Below, piece after piece: positions 19,592 through 20,596 of a DNA stretch of 20,596 nucleotides. The stretch lies in assembly GCA_022703745.1 (NCBI GenBank), contig JAKLDB010000004.1, forward strand, positions 1 to 20,596, in the 5' to 3' direction. The notes under the pieces are model-generated. The model was not told where the DNA came from. It saw only the letters and a program-made list of their open reading frames with translations, and did not search any database. Positions within the stretch are counted from its first letter, which is position 1, and each line of letters starts with the position of its first letter. This DNA is from Patescibacteria group bacterium (GTDB taxonomy: Bacteria > Patescibacteriota > Kazan-3B-28). The position numbers and the translations under genes are program-made.

Positions 19592-20596
19592 TTATTTGTC
19601 TTTCACAAATGGAAACAACACTGCTTCCCGAATAGAATCTGCATTGGTCAAAATAGCCACCAATCTATCAATCCCCATCCCAAAACCAGCCGTCGGTGGC
19701 ATCCCATATTCTAATGCCTTCACAAAGTCATCATCCATCGAGTGAGCTTCCGCATCTCCCTCTTTCTTGAGCCTAGCCTGCGCCTTGAATCGTTCCTTCT
19801 GGTCAATTGGGTCATTCAGCTCCGAAAACGCATTCACAATTTCCATTCCACAAACTACCAACTGGAATCGCTGAACTTTGGTCCCATCATTATCCTTTTG
19901 TTTCGCTAACGGTGACAAATCTAACGGATGATCGATTAAGAATATTGGGTTCACCAAATTTGGCCGCACCTTTTCTTTGTACAATTCGTCAATCAATTTC
20001 CCTCTGCCCACCTTACCCGAATAATTCATCTTTATTTTCTTCCGTTTTATTTCCGCCTGTAGTTTTTCGACAGTCGGGAACGCTTCAATATCAATACCAG
20101 CATATTGTTTGATTAGCTGACCAAAAGTTTTTTTTGGCCATGGTGTTTTGAAATCGATAGTTTTATCGCCAAACTTTATCTTTGTTGTCTTGAAAACTTT
20201 TTTCAAAACCTCCACAAACATATCTTCTGTTAGCTTCATCAGATCCTCGTAAGTCGCATATGCCTGATAAAACTCCAGCATCGTAAAGTCCTGCAAGTGT
20301 TGAGTAGAAACCCCTTCATTCCGAAATACTCTAGCAAACTCAAACACCCGCTCAAATCCCCCGATAACAAGTCTCTTCAAATACAGCTCCGGTGCAATCC
20401 TTAGATACACATCCGAATTAGTCGCATTGTAGTGTGTCTTAAACGGAGTTGCCAAAGCCCCTCCCGGCATCGGCTGAAGTGCAGGGGTATCTACTTCGAC
20501 ATAGTCTCTCTTCAATAAAAACTCGCGAACAGATTGCACCAATTTGTGCCGAACAATAAATCTTTCTTTTATTTCCGAATTAAATAACAAATCCAA
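19592..20596 (-). CDS. lysS: Lysyl-tRNA synthetase, class II (partial, 5' end outside window)
   Basis: The 334 visible residues are the catalytic domain of class II LysRS; the N-terminal anticodon-binding OB fold lies beyond base 20596. Signs are the VEVDTPALQPMPGGA block (motif 1 region), LRIAPELYLKRL..GGFERVFE, motif 2 ARVFRNEG with FTMLEFYQAY, and motif 3 GFGMGIDRLVAILT, then SIREAVLFPF at the end. Between the motif 2 halves the sequence is VSTQHLQD, where well-known LysRS proteins have the pattern xSxRHNPE; the family is still clear. It heads the lysS-serS pair seen here. Whether the gene starts shortly beyond the edge cannot be seen. Confidence 0.95.
   Translation of the reverse strand: MDLLFNSEIKERFIVRHKLVQSVREFLLKRDYVEVDTPALQPMPGGALATPFKTHYNATNSDVYLRIAPELYLKRLVIGGFERVFEFARVFRNEGVSTQHLQDFTMLEFYQAYATYEDLMKLTEDMFVEVLKKVFKTTKIKFGDKTIDFKTPWPKKTFGQLIKQYAGIDIEAFPTVEKLQAEIKRKKIKMNYSGKVGRGKLIDELYKEKVRPNLVNPIFLIDHPLDLSPLAKQKDNDGTKVQRFQLVVCGMEIVNAFSELNDPIDQKERFKAQARLKKEGDAEAHSMDDDFVKALEYGMPPTAGFGMGIDRLVAILTNADSIREAVLFPFVKDK

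Noticed and set aside
1..20596. CRISPR arrays, insertion sequences, integrase or phage genes, tRNA or rRNA genes
   Set aside because: No regularly spaced repeats, transposase or integrase motifs, and no tRNA or rRNA signatures were seen anywhere in the window.
1..20596. Reassigned UGA codon (as in Gracilibacteria or Absconditabacteria)
   Set aside because: All core proteins are full length without in-frame TGA, an RF2 gene is present, and prfB itself ends in TGA.

Overview
This window reads as a compact bacterial chromosome segment, most plausibly from a Patescibacteria/CPR-type organism. That is an inference from gene-family character, tight minus-strand operons, short core proteins and Doc/helix-turn-helix cassettes; no rRNA or tRNA is present to test it. 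The standard code with TGA as stop fits every gene. Among 19 visible stop codons, 10 are TAG, 8 are TAA and only one (prfB) is TGA. All genes but one lie on the minus strand, so biological order runs from high to low coordinates.

Layout in transcription order. (1) 20596-15119: lysS (5' truncated), serS, a two-gene toxin-antitoxin module (HTH antitoxin plus Doc/Fic toxin) with its own palindromic operator, then secA. (2) 15118-13007: a promoter with an overlapping palindrome, a structured untranslated stretch of about 430 nt, a GC-rich PKD-domain lipoprotein, and a strong terminator. (3) 12989-10973: a folded intergenic element, a 616-residue repeat-containing surface protein with an LPPTG sortase signal, and a terminator. 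(4) 10943-3666: a tight operon prfB-ftsE-ftsX-M23 peptidase-S41 peptidase-rplI-glyS-small membrane protein, joining translation with septal peptidoglycan processing. (5) 3600-1889: an orphan secreted protein converging on a plus-strand, divergent YfiH/PgeF-family gene, each with a terminator. (6) 1800-1: mraZ, rsmH and the start of an FtsL-position membrane protein, i.e. the head of the division and cell-wall (dcw) cluster.

The most interesting signals lie between or just upstream of genes. A helically phased array of GTGG/GTGT elements covers the mraZ promoter and even its candidate start codons. The mraZ-rsmH gap holds a 15-bp inverted repeat that pairs completely only in the sense RNA and encloses two hairpins, one exposing an anti-Shine-Dalgarno loop. 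A 20-bp perfect palindrome sits in the promoter of a toxin-antitoxin pair wedged between serS and secA. Several promoters place the -10 box 6-7 nt before ATG, suggesting leaderless mRNAs. The PKD gene has a long folded leader. Three accessory genes (YfiH-like, the 205-residue secreted protein, the PKD lipoprotein) have visibly higher GC and strong Shine-Dalgarno sites, unlike the leaderless core genes.
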